A stretch of 39,883 nucleotides of DNA from an uncultured Collinsella sp. (GTDB lineage Bacteria; Actinomycetota; Coriobacteriia; Coriobacteriales; Coriobacteriaceae). A program made the position numbers and the translations under genes. Shown here in pieces: positions 32,649 through 39,883 of this stretch (positions are counted from its first letter, which is position 1; each line of letters begins with the position of its first letter). The notes under the pieces were generated by a model. It searched no databases, had not been told where the DNA came from, and saw only the letters and a list, made by a program, of their open reading frames with translations. The stretch is from NCBI GenBank assembly GCA_959596505.1, contig CAUFWM010000010.1, positions 1 through 39,883 on the forward strand, given 5' to 3'.

Positions 32649-32832
32649 GCTGCGGCTTGCCCAAGCACGGCACCTCGGCGCTCATTCGTCGCTTGCGTAC
32701 CAAAGTACGCGGCGCTCCTCTTTCGGGCCGATCTGCCGCACTTGGACAACCCTCGCTTTGTAAGGAATGTTCACAAAGTTGAAGTTTCCACCTGCATTTC
32801 TTCGCAGGCTTTCAGTATGAAAGGAGAGCTAG

Positions 32833-35286
32833 ATGCGTGTTTCTTACGACTGGCTCAAGACCATGATCGATATTCCGGAGGATCCCAAGACCCTTTCGGA
32901 CGAATATATCCGTACCGGCACCGAGGTCGAGGCGATCGACACCGTGGGCGAGTCCTTCGACCACGTGGTGACCGCCAAGCTGCTCACCAAGGCCCCACAC
33001 CCCGATAGCGACCACATGTATGTGTGCTCGGTCGACGTGGGCGACAAGAACCTCGACGCCGACGGCAACCCCGCTCCGCTGCAGATCGTCTGCGGCGCGC
33101 AGAACTTCGAGGCCGGCGACCACATCGTCACGGCCATGATCGGCGCAGTTCTGCCCGGCGACGTCAAGATCAAGAAGAGCAAGCTTCGCGGCGTCGTGTC
33201 CATGGGCATGAACTGCTCCGCACGCGAGCTCGGCCTGGGCGGCGACCACTCTGGCATTATGATCCTGCCCGAGGATACGCCCTGCGGCATGCCGTTTGCC
33301 GAGTATGTGGGCTCGAGTGATACTGTGCTCGACTGCGAGATCACGCCCAACCGCCCCGACTGCCTGTCCATGATCGGCATGGCCCGCGAGACCGGCGCCA
33401 TCTTCGATCGCGATTTCCACGTTGAGCTGCCCGCCATCAAGGCCGAGACCGGCCGCGCGACCGACGACGAGCTTTCCGTCGAGATTGCCGACGAGGGCCT
33501 GTGCGACCGCTATGTCGCCCGCATCGTGCGCAACGTGAAGGTCGGCCCGTCGCCCGACTGGATGGTCAAGCGCCTCAACGCCCTGGGCGTGCGTCCGCAC
33601 AACAACATCGTCGACATCACCAACTATGTGATGATGCTCACCGGTCAGCCGCTGCACGCCTTTGACCTGGACACCTTTGCCGAGCGCGATGGCAGGCGTC
33701 GCGTGGTGGTTCGCGCCGCCCAACAGGACGAGAAGTTTACGACGCTCGATGGCGAAGAGCGCGTGCTCGACGCCGGCATGGGCCTTATCACCGACGGCGA
33801 GCGCCCCGTGGCGTTGGCCGGCGTTATGGGCGGCATGGATTCCGAGATCGAGGACGACACCGTCGACGTGATGGTCGAGAGCGCCTGCTTCAACGCCGGT
33901 CGCACCTCGCACACCAGCCGCGATCTGTCGCTGATCTCCGACGCCTCCATTCGCTTTGAGCGCCAGGTTGACGAGACTGGCTGCGTGGATGTCGCCAACG
34001 TTACCTGCGCGCTCATCGAGGAGATCGCCGGCGGCGAGGTTGCTCCCGGCTATGTCGATGTTTTCCCCGCGCCCAAGACCATCGACAGCATTAAGCTGCG
34101 CCTGGCCCGCGTGCATGCCATCTGCGGTGCCGACATCGAGCCCGACTTTATCGAGCGTTCGCTTACCCGTCTGGGCTGCACCGTCGAGCGCGACGGCGAG
34201 GACTTTATGGTTACCCCGCCGAGCTTCCGTCCCGACCTGCCGCGCGAGATTGACCTGATCGAGGAGGTCCTGCGCCTATGGGGCATGGGCCGTGTGACGG
34301 CGACCATCCCGGCTGCCAAGAACCACATCGGCGGCCTGACCCGCGAGCAGAAGCTCACCCGCAAGGTCGGCGAGATCCTGCGCGCCTGCGGCCTCGACGA
34401 GACCACGACCTTTGGCTTTGCCGCCCCGGGCGACCTGGAGAAGATCGGCATGTCCACCGAAGGCCGCGGCTGCCCCGTGGTGCTCATGAACCCGCTGGTG
34501 GCCGAGCAGACCGAGATGCGTCGTTCGCTGCTGCCGGGCCTGCTGCAGTCCGTGGCCTACAACGAGGCGCACGGTACGCCCAACGTGCACCTGTACGAGG
34601 TCGGCAGCCTGTTCCACGGTCGCGAGAACGCCAGCCTGCCCAAGGAGACCAAGTCCGTGGCGGGTGTGCTCTCGGGCCAGTGGAGCGAGCAGTCCTGGAA
34701 CATGAAGTACCGTAAGCTGCGCTTCTTCTTTGGCAAGGGCATTGTCGAGGAGCTGCTCGCCCAGCTGCGCATCGAGAAGGTTCGCTTCCGTCCCGTCGAG
34801 GGCGAGGGCTACGCTTTCTTGCAGCCGGGTCGTGCGGCCGAGGTTCTGTCCGGCGGAACCGTGCTGGGCTGGGTCGGCGAGATTCACCCCGAGGCGCGCG
34901 AGGCGATGGGCATCGATGAGGTCGTCGTTGCCTTTGAGCTCGACTTGGACAAGCTGATCAAGGGCGCCCGCAATCAGGAGAACTACCGCGAGTTCTCGCA
35001 GTACCCGGCTGTTGAGCATGACCTAGCTATCGTGGTCGACAACGCTGTGACCTGCGAGGATCTTGAGCGCCGTATTACCAGCGCCGGCGGCAAGCTGCTC
35101 GAGGGCGTGCGCCTGTTCGACGTCTATCGCGATCCCATCCGCATCGGAGCGGGCAAGAAGTCCATGGCCTTTGCGCTTACGTATCGCTCCGACGACCACA
35201 CGCTCACCAGCGAAGAGGTCGAGAAGGCGCACCAGAAGATCGTCACCAAGGTGTGCAAGGGCGTAAACGGCGAGGTCCGCGGCTAG
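32833..35286 (+). CDS. pheT: Phenylalanine--tRNA ligase beta subunit
   Basis: 817 residues, full length; the ATG at 32833 follows AAAGGAGAG. Order of domains: N-terminal strand, tRNA-binding EMAP-like domain (about 40-155), B3/B4 editing domain (about 200-370), B5 domain (about 400-475), a catalytic-like core, and the C-terminal ferredoxin-fold anticodon-binding domain (about 720-817). It contacts and proofreads tRNA-Phe. A 184-base gap separates it from pheS; that gap holds short inverted repeats but no terminator or ORF. Transcription ends at the hairpin 35394-35428. Confidence 0.97.
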   Translation: MRVSYDWLKTMIDIPEDPKTLSDEYIRTGTEVEAIDTVGESFDHVVTAKLLTKAPHPDSDHMYVCSVDVGDKNLDADGNPAPLQIVCGAQNFEAGDHIVTAMIGAVLPGDVKIKKSKLRGVVSMGMNCSARELGLGGDHSGIMILPEDTPCGMPFAEYVGSSDTVLDCEITPNRPDCLSMIGMARETGAIFDRDFHVELPAIKAETGRATDDELSVEIADEGLCDRYVARIVRNVKVGPSPDWMVKRLNALGVRPHNNIVDITNYVMMLTGQPLHAFDLDTFAERDGRRRVVVRAAQQDEKFTTLDGEERVLDAGMGLITDGERPVALAGVMGGMDSEIEDDTVDVMVESACFNAGRTSHTSRDLSLISDASIRFERQVDETGCVDVANVTCALIEEIAGGEVAPGYVDVFPAPKTIDSIKLRLARVHAICGADIEPDFIERSLTRLGCTVERDGEDFMVTPPSFRPDLPREIDLIEEVLRLWGMGRVTATIPAAKNHIGGLTREQKLTRKVGEILRACGLDETTTFGFAAPGDLEKIGMSTEGRGCPVVLMNPLVAEQTEMRRSLLPGLLQSVAYNEAHGTPNVHLYEVGSLFHGRENASLPKETKSVAGVLSGQWSEQSWNMKYRKLRFFFGKGIVEELLAQLRIEKVRFRPVEGEGYAFLQPGRAAEVLSGGTVLGWVGEIHPEAREAMGIDEVVVAFELDLDKLIKGARNQENYREFSQYPAVEHDLAIVVDNAVTCEDLERRITSAGGKLLEGVRLFDVYRDPIRIGAGKKSMAFALTYRSDDHTLTSEEVEKAHQKIVTKVCKGVNGEVRG

Positions 35287-35393
35287 GATTTGCGCTGGGT
35301 ATAGGTCAGCGGTGGCTGCTGTCGAGTCCTACGTGATTGCTATGCTCGGTATAAGGCGCTGCTGAGCCTGCATATATGACACGCGCATTACAT

Positions 35394-35428
35394 AACGGCG
35401 TGCTGCTTTGTCGGCAGTGCGCCGTTTT
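35394..35428 (+). terminator. pheST terminator overlapping the next promoter
   Basis: AACGGCG (35394-35400) pairs with CGCCGTT (35420-35426), with inner pairing CTGC/GCAG, followed by TTTTGC. The -35 box of the downstream nickel/cobalt transporter promoter (35408-35413) lies in its loop. Confidence 0.65.
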
Positions 35429-35436
35429 GCTATGAT
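35408..35436 (+). promoter_or_regulatory. Promoter of the ECF metal transporter operon
   Basis: TTGTCG (35408-35413), a 17-base spacer and TATGAT (35431-35436). The start would be at about 35443, immediately before the operator at 35447-35474. Confidence 0.7.
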
Positions 35437-35446
35437 AGCCCGCGGC

Positions 35447-35474
35447 GTGTTACGAATCTAACATTACGTAACAC
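35447..35474. promoter_or_regulatory. NikR-type operator
   Basis: GTGTTAC-N14-GTAACAC, a perfect inverted repeat (extendable to GTGTTACG/CGTAACAC). This agrees with the NikR operator type described for several non-enteric bacteria. It sits at the predicted transcription start, so nickel-bound NikR would block the transporter genes. The nikR gene itself is not in the window. Confidence 0.65.
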
Positions 35475-35531
35475 TGACAAGATGATTCAAGCGGCGTTGC
35501 GATTCCGTGCGCCGGCAACCGGGAGGCGTAT

Positions 35532-36614
35532 ATGCACATTCCAGACAACTACCTGTCTCCGCAAACCGATGCCGTCATGGCGGTGGCGATGGTGCCTGTT
35601 TGGGTCCACTGCATCAAAAAGGTGCGCGCCACGCTCGATCGCGAGCACGTGGCGTTCCTGGGCATCTGCGCCGCGTTCTCCTTTTTGCTCATGATGTTCA
35701 ACGTGCCGCTGCCTGGCGGCACCACGGGTCACGCCGTCGGCGGCGCGCTCATCGCGCTGCTGCTGGGCCCCGAGGCCGCTGCTATCGCTGTCTCGGTCGC
35801 GCTGGCGCTGCAGGCGCTGCTGTTTGGCGACGGTGGCGTTCTGTCGTTTGGTGCCAACTGCTTTAACATGGCCTTTGTGCTGCCGTTTGTCGCTGCTATC
35901 GTGTTCCGTGCGCTCAACAGCCGTCTGCACGACAAGAGCTGGGGCACCTCGGTTTCTGCCATCGTGAGCGGTTGGGTCGGCCTGTGCGTAGCGGCCCTCT
36001 GCGCGGCGATCGAGTTCGGTATTCAGCCGATGCTCTTCACCAACGCCTCGGGCGCGCCGCTGTACTGCCCCTTCCCGCTGTCCGTGGCTATTCCGGCTAT
36101 GTTGATCCCGCATATGCTGGTTGCCGGCGTGATCGAGGGCGTGGCAACGGCCGCCATCTACGGTTTCATTAAGAAGACGGCGCCGGGCATTATCGTCGGC
36201 CCCGAAGCCGCCGATGGCCAGCTTGCCGCCGATGGTACCGCCAAGAAGACTTCCCTGATCCCCACGCTCATTCTGGTCGCCGTGCTTGTCGTGGCTACGC
36301 CGCTCGGCTTGCTTGCCACCGGTGACGCCTGGGGTGAGTGGGACGCCGAGGGCGCCGCGACCGCCGTTCAGGAGGCTGACGACGACAGCCTGCAGGCTTC
36401 GGTCGGCCTCGATACCCCGACCTTTGCCGACGCGCTGCCCACGGGTGATTACCTGCAGGCCTATTCCGAGGAGCAGGGTCTTGGCTTTGCCGGTCAGGCT
36501 GCCATGTATATCCTGTCCGGCGTGATTGGCGTGGCGGTGCTCACCATCGCATTCCGTCTGATCTCGCTGACGGTTAAGGAAAGCGGTGCTCATGGCAATA
36601 GCCGAGCTGCCTAG
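35532..36614 (+). CDS. ECF nickel/cobalt transporter, CbiM/NikM substrate-binding membrane protein
   Basis: 360 residues; the ATG at 35532 follows GGGAGG. The N-terminus MHIPDNYLSP is the CbiM/NikM hallmark: the free amino group, His2 and following backbone make the Ni/Co site. About seven membrane helices occupy 1-215. After a linker, a helix (about 243-262), an extracellular segment (about 265-320) and a last helix form a fused NikN/CbiN-like part. Three genes (M, Q and O) form the transporter. The NikR-type operator upstream favours nickel over cobalt. No cobalamin riboswitch is visible. Confidence 0.9.
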   Translation: MHIPDNYLSPQTDAVMAVAMVPVWVHCIKKVRATLDREHVAFLGICAAFSFLLMMFNVPLPGGTTGHAVGGALIALLLGPEAAAIAVSVALALQALLFGDGGVLSFGANCFNMAFVLPFVAAIVFRALNSRLHDKSWGTSVSAIVSGWVGLCVAALCAAIEFGIQPMLFTNASGAPLYCPFPLSVAIPAMLIPHMLVAGVIEGVATAAIYGFIKKTAPGIIVGPEAADGQLAADGTAKKTSLIPTLILVAVLVVATPLGLLATGDAWGEWDAEGAATAVQEADDDSLQASVGLDTPTFADALPTGDYLQAYSEEQGLGFAGQAAMYILSGVIGVAVLTIAFRLISLTVKESGAHGNSRAA

Positions 36615-37428
36615 CTGGCTTGCGGTCGAGCAACGTTACGAGCCCGCGGGGGCTCGGCATCGTGTGATGCAAAAGAATGTCCTGCACCTGGCGAGCCTGC
36701 TTGAGCGGGTTCGCCTGGGTGGAGGCGCGCACGAGGGCGGGTCGATGGTCGACCGCGCCCTTTCTTGCGTTTCGGCTCCGGTGCGCCTGGTGGGGATGTT
36801 CGTCTGCGTCCTGTGCGTGTGCCTGACGCAAAGCCCGCTGTACCTGATGTTGATGGCGGCGATCGCGTTGGTGCTGGTCGCGGTGCGCCCCGCACGCGGG
36901 CTGCGTGCGACCTTTGTACCGGCGCTCGGCGCCACGGGGCTTGCGGTGGTTCTGGCACTGCCTGCCCTGCTGCTGGGCGCGTCTGCCACGGGCGCCATGC
37001 TCAAGATCGCGCTCAAGACCTTCATTAATGTGTCGCTGGTGCTGGGCGTTTCGTGGACGCTTACCTGGAGCCGCATGTCGGCGGCGCTCAAAATGCTGCG
37101 CCTGCCCGACGAGGTTATCTTTACGTTTGATATGGCACTCAAGCATATCGAGGTGCTGGGACGCACGGCGCACGATCTGTGCGAATCGGTCATGCTGCGC
37201 AGTGTCGGTTCCGCGCCTGCGGGTTTTTCGCGCACCGATTCGCTGGCGGGTATCATGGGCATGACGTTTATCAAGGCGATGGAATGCAGCCGCGCGATGG
37301 ACGAGGCCATGCTGTGTCGCGGCTTCGCCGGCGTGTATCCGGCGCCTGCACGGAGCGGCTTTGGCTGGCGCGATGCGGTTTATGCGGCCGTTGTGGTGCT
37401 GCTTGCCGTGTTGTGCGCGGTGCTGTAG
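36586..37428 (+). CDS. ECF transporter transmembrane component, CbiQ/NikQ type
   Basis: 280 residues from GTG 36586, with TAAGGA 5 bases upstream. An ATG at 36592 would give 278 residues and a spacing of 11; the choice is open. Both overlap the end of the preceding gene, so translation is coupled. The protein has about five membrane helices and the cytoplasmic coupling region ending A-M-L-C-R-G-F, matching the conserved A-x-x-x-R-G-F motif that docks onto the ATPase. It transmits ATP-driven movement to the substrate-binding component. Confidence 0.88.
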   Translation: MLMAIAELPSWLAVEQRYEPAGARHRVMQKNVLHLASLLERVRLGGGAHEGGSMVDRALSCVSAPVRLVGMFVCVLCVCLTQSPLYLMLMAAIALVLVAVRPARGLRATFVPALGATGLAVVLALPALLLGASATGAMLKIALKTFINVSLVLGVSWTLTWSRMSAALKMLRLPDEVIFTFDMALKHIEVLGRTAHDLCESVMLRSVGSAPAGFSRTDSLAGIMGMTFIKAMECSRAMDEAMLCRGFAGVYPAPARSGFGWRDAVYAAVVVLLAVLCAVL

Positions 37429-37472
37429 CGCGGGCGGTTTAACCGTCGATGTGAATAGGGAAGGGCGACGTT

Positions 37473-38243
37473 TTGGCAAACGATACGAATGGCGCGATGG
37501 GTGCGAGCGGTGCTGCCGGTGCCGAGGCCACGCCGCTCATCGAGTTTCGCGACGTGGTGTTTTCCTATGCGGGTCATACGGTGGTCGACGGCGTTTCGCT
37601 GCAGGTGAACCGTGGGGAGCTCGTTGCTCTGCTTGGTCCTAACGGCTGCGGCAAGACGACGATCATGCGTCTTATCAACGGCCTTGAACTCGCGGACGCA
37701 GGGGCATACCTGTTTGACGGGCACGTGATCGATGCGGCGTTTCTAAAGGATTCCGCGGCCGCTCAGCGTTTTCATCAGCGCGTGGGCTTTGTGTTCCAGA
37801 ATGCCGATGCGCAGCTCTTTTGCGCCACGGTGGGCGAGGAAGTCGCGTTTGGCCCGGCTCAAATGGGGCTGCCGGCAGACGAGCTCGAGCGCCGCGTCCG
37901 CGATGCCATGGAGCTGTTCCAGGTTGCTGACCTTGCCGACGCCTCTCCCTATCAGCTCTCGGGCGGGCAAAAGAAGCGCGTTGCGCTGGCCGCCGTCGTG
38001 TCGATGAATCCCGATATCCTGGTGCTCGACGAGCCTACCAATGGGCTCGACGAGGATTCATGCGACATCGTGGTCAACTTCTTGCTGGCCTACGTCGCGG
38101 CGGGTAAGACGGTCTTGATGAGTACACATCACCAGGATTTGGTGCGACGCCTGGGCGCCCGCGCCATCTATATCGATCGATATCACCATGTGGTTGTGGC
38201 GCCTTCGCCGTCGTATGGAACCGAAAGCGGTTCTACGGACTAG
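37473..38243 (+). CDS. ECF transporter ATPase, CbiO/NikO type
   Basis: 256 residues from a TTG at 37473 with GGGAAGGG upstream; an ATG at 37497 is a possible alternative. Walker A GPNGCGKT (55-62), Q-loop Gln109, signature LSGGQ (162-166), Walker B ILVLDEP with Asp186-Glu187, and the switch His at about 219-220 are all present. The first 20 residues are Ala/Gly-rich and variable. It is the energy-supplying subunit of the metal transporter and likely acts as a homodimer. A weak hairpin at 38264-38279 may end the operon. Confidence 0.92.
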   Translation: MANDTNGAMGASGAAGAEATPLIEFRDVVFSYAGHTVVDGVSLQVNRGELVALLGPNGCGKTTIMRLINGLELADAGAYLFDGHVIDAAFLKDSAAAQRFHQRVGFVFQNADAQLFCATVGEEVAFGPAQMGLPADELERRVRDAMELFQVADLADASPYQLSGGQKKRVALAAVVSMNPDILVLDEPTNGLDEDSCDIVVNFLLAYVAAGKTVLMSTHHQDLVRRLGARAIYIDRYHHVVVAPSPSYGTESGSTD

Positions 38244-38263
38244 TTGCTGCGTAGAGCGTGCGT

Positions 38264-38283
38264 AGCCGCCCGCGCGGCTTTGC
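38264..38283 (+). terminator. Weak hairpin after the metal transporter operon
   Basis: AGCCGC (38264-38269) and GCGGCT (38274-38279), loop of four, followed by TTGCC. The T tract is poor. Confidence 0.3.
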
Positions 38284-38322
38284 CGTGATGGTATAGTTAT
38301 CCAGGTTTTTATGGGGGTGGCT

Positions 38323-39171
38323 ATGCCAAGCTGGAACATTCATATCGCTCAGACGGAGCGTTTGCTGGAGCGCACCGGTGCGCTTGCCAAGAGCGTGCGC
38401 GACCGCAATGCCTTTTTGTTTGGCTGTGTGGTTCCGGATATCTTCGTGGGCTATATGGTCCCTGGCATCGCCGATCCCATCCCGTACCGCATTACGCACT
38501 TTGCCAAGCCCGAGCCTATCCCTAAGCCGCGCGAGCACGAGTTCTGGGATACCTATGTGGCGCCGCTGCTCAAAGGGGCGCCTGTTGGTACGCCGGCTGC
38601 CGCGACCTCGATCGCCGAGGAGCGCGAGCGACTCAATCGGGTGCATTATCCCCAACGTTACAAGGACGCCGAGCCGGTTGCCGGCCCCGGCGCCTGTGAG
38701 TTTTCGCTTGCGTCCGAAGATGTGGCGCAGTCGCTGCTCGATCTGACGCTGGGCGTTTGGTCTCACCTTGTGGCCGATACCGTGTGGAACACCCGCGTGA
38801 ACCAGTACCTGGAGGCGCACGGCGGCAAGCCGTGCGAGGAATTCCGCATTAAAAAGCAAGGCGACTTTGACTGGTTTGGCAAGACGCTCGGTATTGTTTC
38901 GATTCCGCGCGCGACCGATCGCCTCTATACTGCGGCGACGCGTTTTGGTCAGTATCCCATCCATAAGGAGTATGTGCTCAAGACCATCGGCGTTATGCAC
39001 GAGATTGTACGCGAAAACCCCGGCGAGCCCGATCATCCGCCGTATCGCTTGCTAACCGAGGAGTTTTTCGATGCAACGTTTACCGAGGTCGTCGAGCTAA
39101 CCGAGGCGGGTTTTGCCGCCCGTGTCGAATCGCCCGATGTGTCTGCGCTGCCCCTGATTGCTAGCTGCTAG
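38323..39171 (+). CDS. Zinc-dependent phospholipase C-like protein
   Basis: 282 residues from ATG 38323, which follows GGGGGTGG; an ATG at 38311 (four residues longer) lacks a ribosome site. The N-terminus MPSWNIHIAQ with W4 and H7, then F-L-F-G-C-V-V-P-D-I, fits the zinc-dependent phospholipase C (PF00882-type) fold. Later TLGVWSHLVADTVWN has the expected His and Asp of that fold. No signal peptide is visible, so the protein may be cytoplasmic and act on small phosphoesters, or may not be a true phospholipase. It stands alone between the metal transporter and the gene at the right edge. Confidence 0.65.
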   Translation: MPSWNIHIAQTERLLERTGALAKSVRDRNAFLFGCVVPDIFVGYMVPGIADPIPYRITHFAKPEPIPKPREHEFWDTYVAPLLKGAPVGTPAAATSIAEERERLNRVHYPQRYKDAEPVAGPGACEFSLASEDVAQSLLDLTLGVWSHLVADTVWNTRVNQYLEAHGGKPCEEFRIKKQGDFDWFGKTLGIVSIPRATDRLYTAATRFGQYPIHKEYVLKTIGVMHEIVRENPGEPDHPPYRLLTEEFFDATFTEVVELTEAGFAARVESPDVSALPLIASC

Positions 39172-39883
39172 CTGGCCGGCCCGGCAGTGAATAGCTCAAC
39201 CCAATCGACAAGTAGCTCTTGCCGCAGGGCATCTTCGGCAGTGCACTCCTGTTTAGTCTTTGGGGTGTAGGGAAGCCCAGCCTTTTTATGGATGAGCTCG
39301 GCTATGTGGTTGAAGCTCTTCTTCTCCTTGATCTGGTCATAGGTAATTTGGATGACATCGTAGCCCATGCTTGTGAGTGCGGTGGCGCGCTCGGCATCGG
39401 AGAGGCTTGCGGCTTCGCTGTCGTGGGCGGAGCGGCCTTGGCATTCAAGGATGACGCCCGTGCTGTCGGTGGCGCTTTCGATGAGGATATCGGCGTAGCA
39501 GCAGGTTTTGTCATACAGCGAACGTGCGGCGTCGCTGAGTGGGATGCGCACGTTGTTGGTGATGTCGATGCCCAGACCGCCCTCATCGCGGGGGAGCGAG
39601 ATGAGAATTGACGTCTGGACTTCGAAGGGCGAGGCGGTCTGTCCTGTCATGCGTTCGGCGGCCCAGCGGAGCTGCTTAACGCCGCGCAGGCCTGCGGCCT
39701 GCTTGGCGAACGCGGCGATATCCGCTGCGGCAAGAAGCGGCGTGCGCTTCCACAAGCTGGTGTTATTGCCCTTGGTGTCGTTAACTCGCTCCCAGCCGCA
39801 GCTGGGCGGAATGAGCTTAAGCGAAATAGCTTCATCGAGTTGTTGTTGCGTTCGCTCGCAGGGCTTAAACACTGCAAAGGAGC
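39168..39883 (-). CDS. DUF559-like protein, C-terminal part (cut by window edge)
   Basis: The frame is open from the right window edge to a TAG at 39168-39170, so the N-terminus is missing; a GTG at 39872 is in frame but probably internal. The visible part has A-S-P-F-E-V, then G-G-L-G-I, C-Y-A-D-I-L-I-E, ECQGRSAHD, and D-A-E-R-A-T-A-L followed by MGYDVIQITYDQI. This is the order of the DUF559/Vsr-like endonuclease fold, with Asp and Glu-x-Gln in the catalytic positions. It aligns with the second half of the protein at 13315. Its stop overlaps the end of the convergent phospholipase-like gene by four bases. Confidence 0.65.
   Translation of the reverse strand, partial: SFAVFKPCERTQQQLDEAISLKLIPPSCGWERVNDTKGNNTSLWKRTPLLAAADIAAFAKQAAGLRGVKQLRWAAERMTGQTASPFEVQTSILISLPRDEGGLGIDITNNVRIPLSDAARSLYDKTCCYADILIESATDSTGVILECQGRSAHDSEAASLSDAERATALTSMGYDVIQITYDQIKEKKSFNHIAELIHKKAGLPYTPKTKQECTAEDALRQELLVDWVELFTAGPAS

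Noticed and set aside
35475..35531. Possible cobalamin riboswitch before the CbiM-like gene
   Set aside because: The leader is too short and lacks the B12-box; a NikR-type operator explains the control better.

Overview
The window looks like chromosome of a high-GC, gut-type actinobacterium of the class Coriobacteriia, most likely Collinsella or a close relative. The basis is the codon use, the Ala/Asp/Glu-rich proteins, the T-box-controlled pheST operon and the gene content. The genus is inferred from style and could not be searched. There is no insertion sequence, integrase, rRNA or CRISPR array. The left edge cuts a HicA-like toxin gene and the right edge cuts a DUF559-like gene.

Layout. 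1-500: start of a HicA-like toxin (minus) with a promoter overlapped by a LexA-type palindrome, then two tandem palindromic repeats. 498-3542: PreP-like M16 metallopeptidase (minus). 3543-5562: a flanking pair of GAGAGATA operator arrays and an AlbA_2/HATPase_c_4 regulator. 5820-7618: PilZ protein plus a membrane-anchored surface protein. 7667-8179: unknown gene (minus). 8577-10383: two paralogous secreted proteins with SipW-type signal peptides. 10530-14418: HNH nuclease, small CxxC protein, DUF5710 protein and an AbiEi/DUF559-like protein, separated by repeat-rich gaps. 14456-14957: a large inverted repeat and tRNA-Val(GAC). 15188-24261: the most remarkable part, eight co-directional genes: four SipW-type surface proteins, a SipW-like signal peptidase, a membrane-anchored McrB-like AAA+ ATPase, a DUF2357/coiled-coil protein and a second SipW-like signal peptidase. 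24387-29224: an EamA transporter, a DUF4012 membrane protein and glmM. 29491-31065: M32 carboxypeptidase (minus). 31187-35286: T-box leader, pheS and pheT. 35408-38243: an ECF nickel/cobalt transporter behind a NikR-type operator. 38323-39883: a zinc-dependent phospholipase C-like protein and the truncated DUF559-like gene.

How the genes may work together. Six proteins here have a short N-terminal membrane segment ending in A-W-[FY], as in TasA/camelysin-type substrates of SipW. Five of these six, and also the PilZ-linked protein at 6491, end in a common pattern close to W-[LM]-[ED]-G-x-D-x-x-C (relaxed in some). I infer a c-di-GMP-linked surface fibre or matrix system. Its export operon has recruited an McrBC-derived ATPase pair in which the nuclease half is replaced by a long coiled coil. 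That combination is the candidate undescribed system. The function is inference; the gene order, overlaps and motifs are visible in the sequence.
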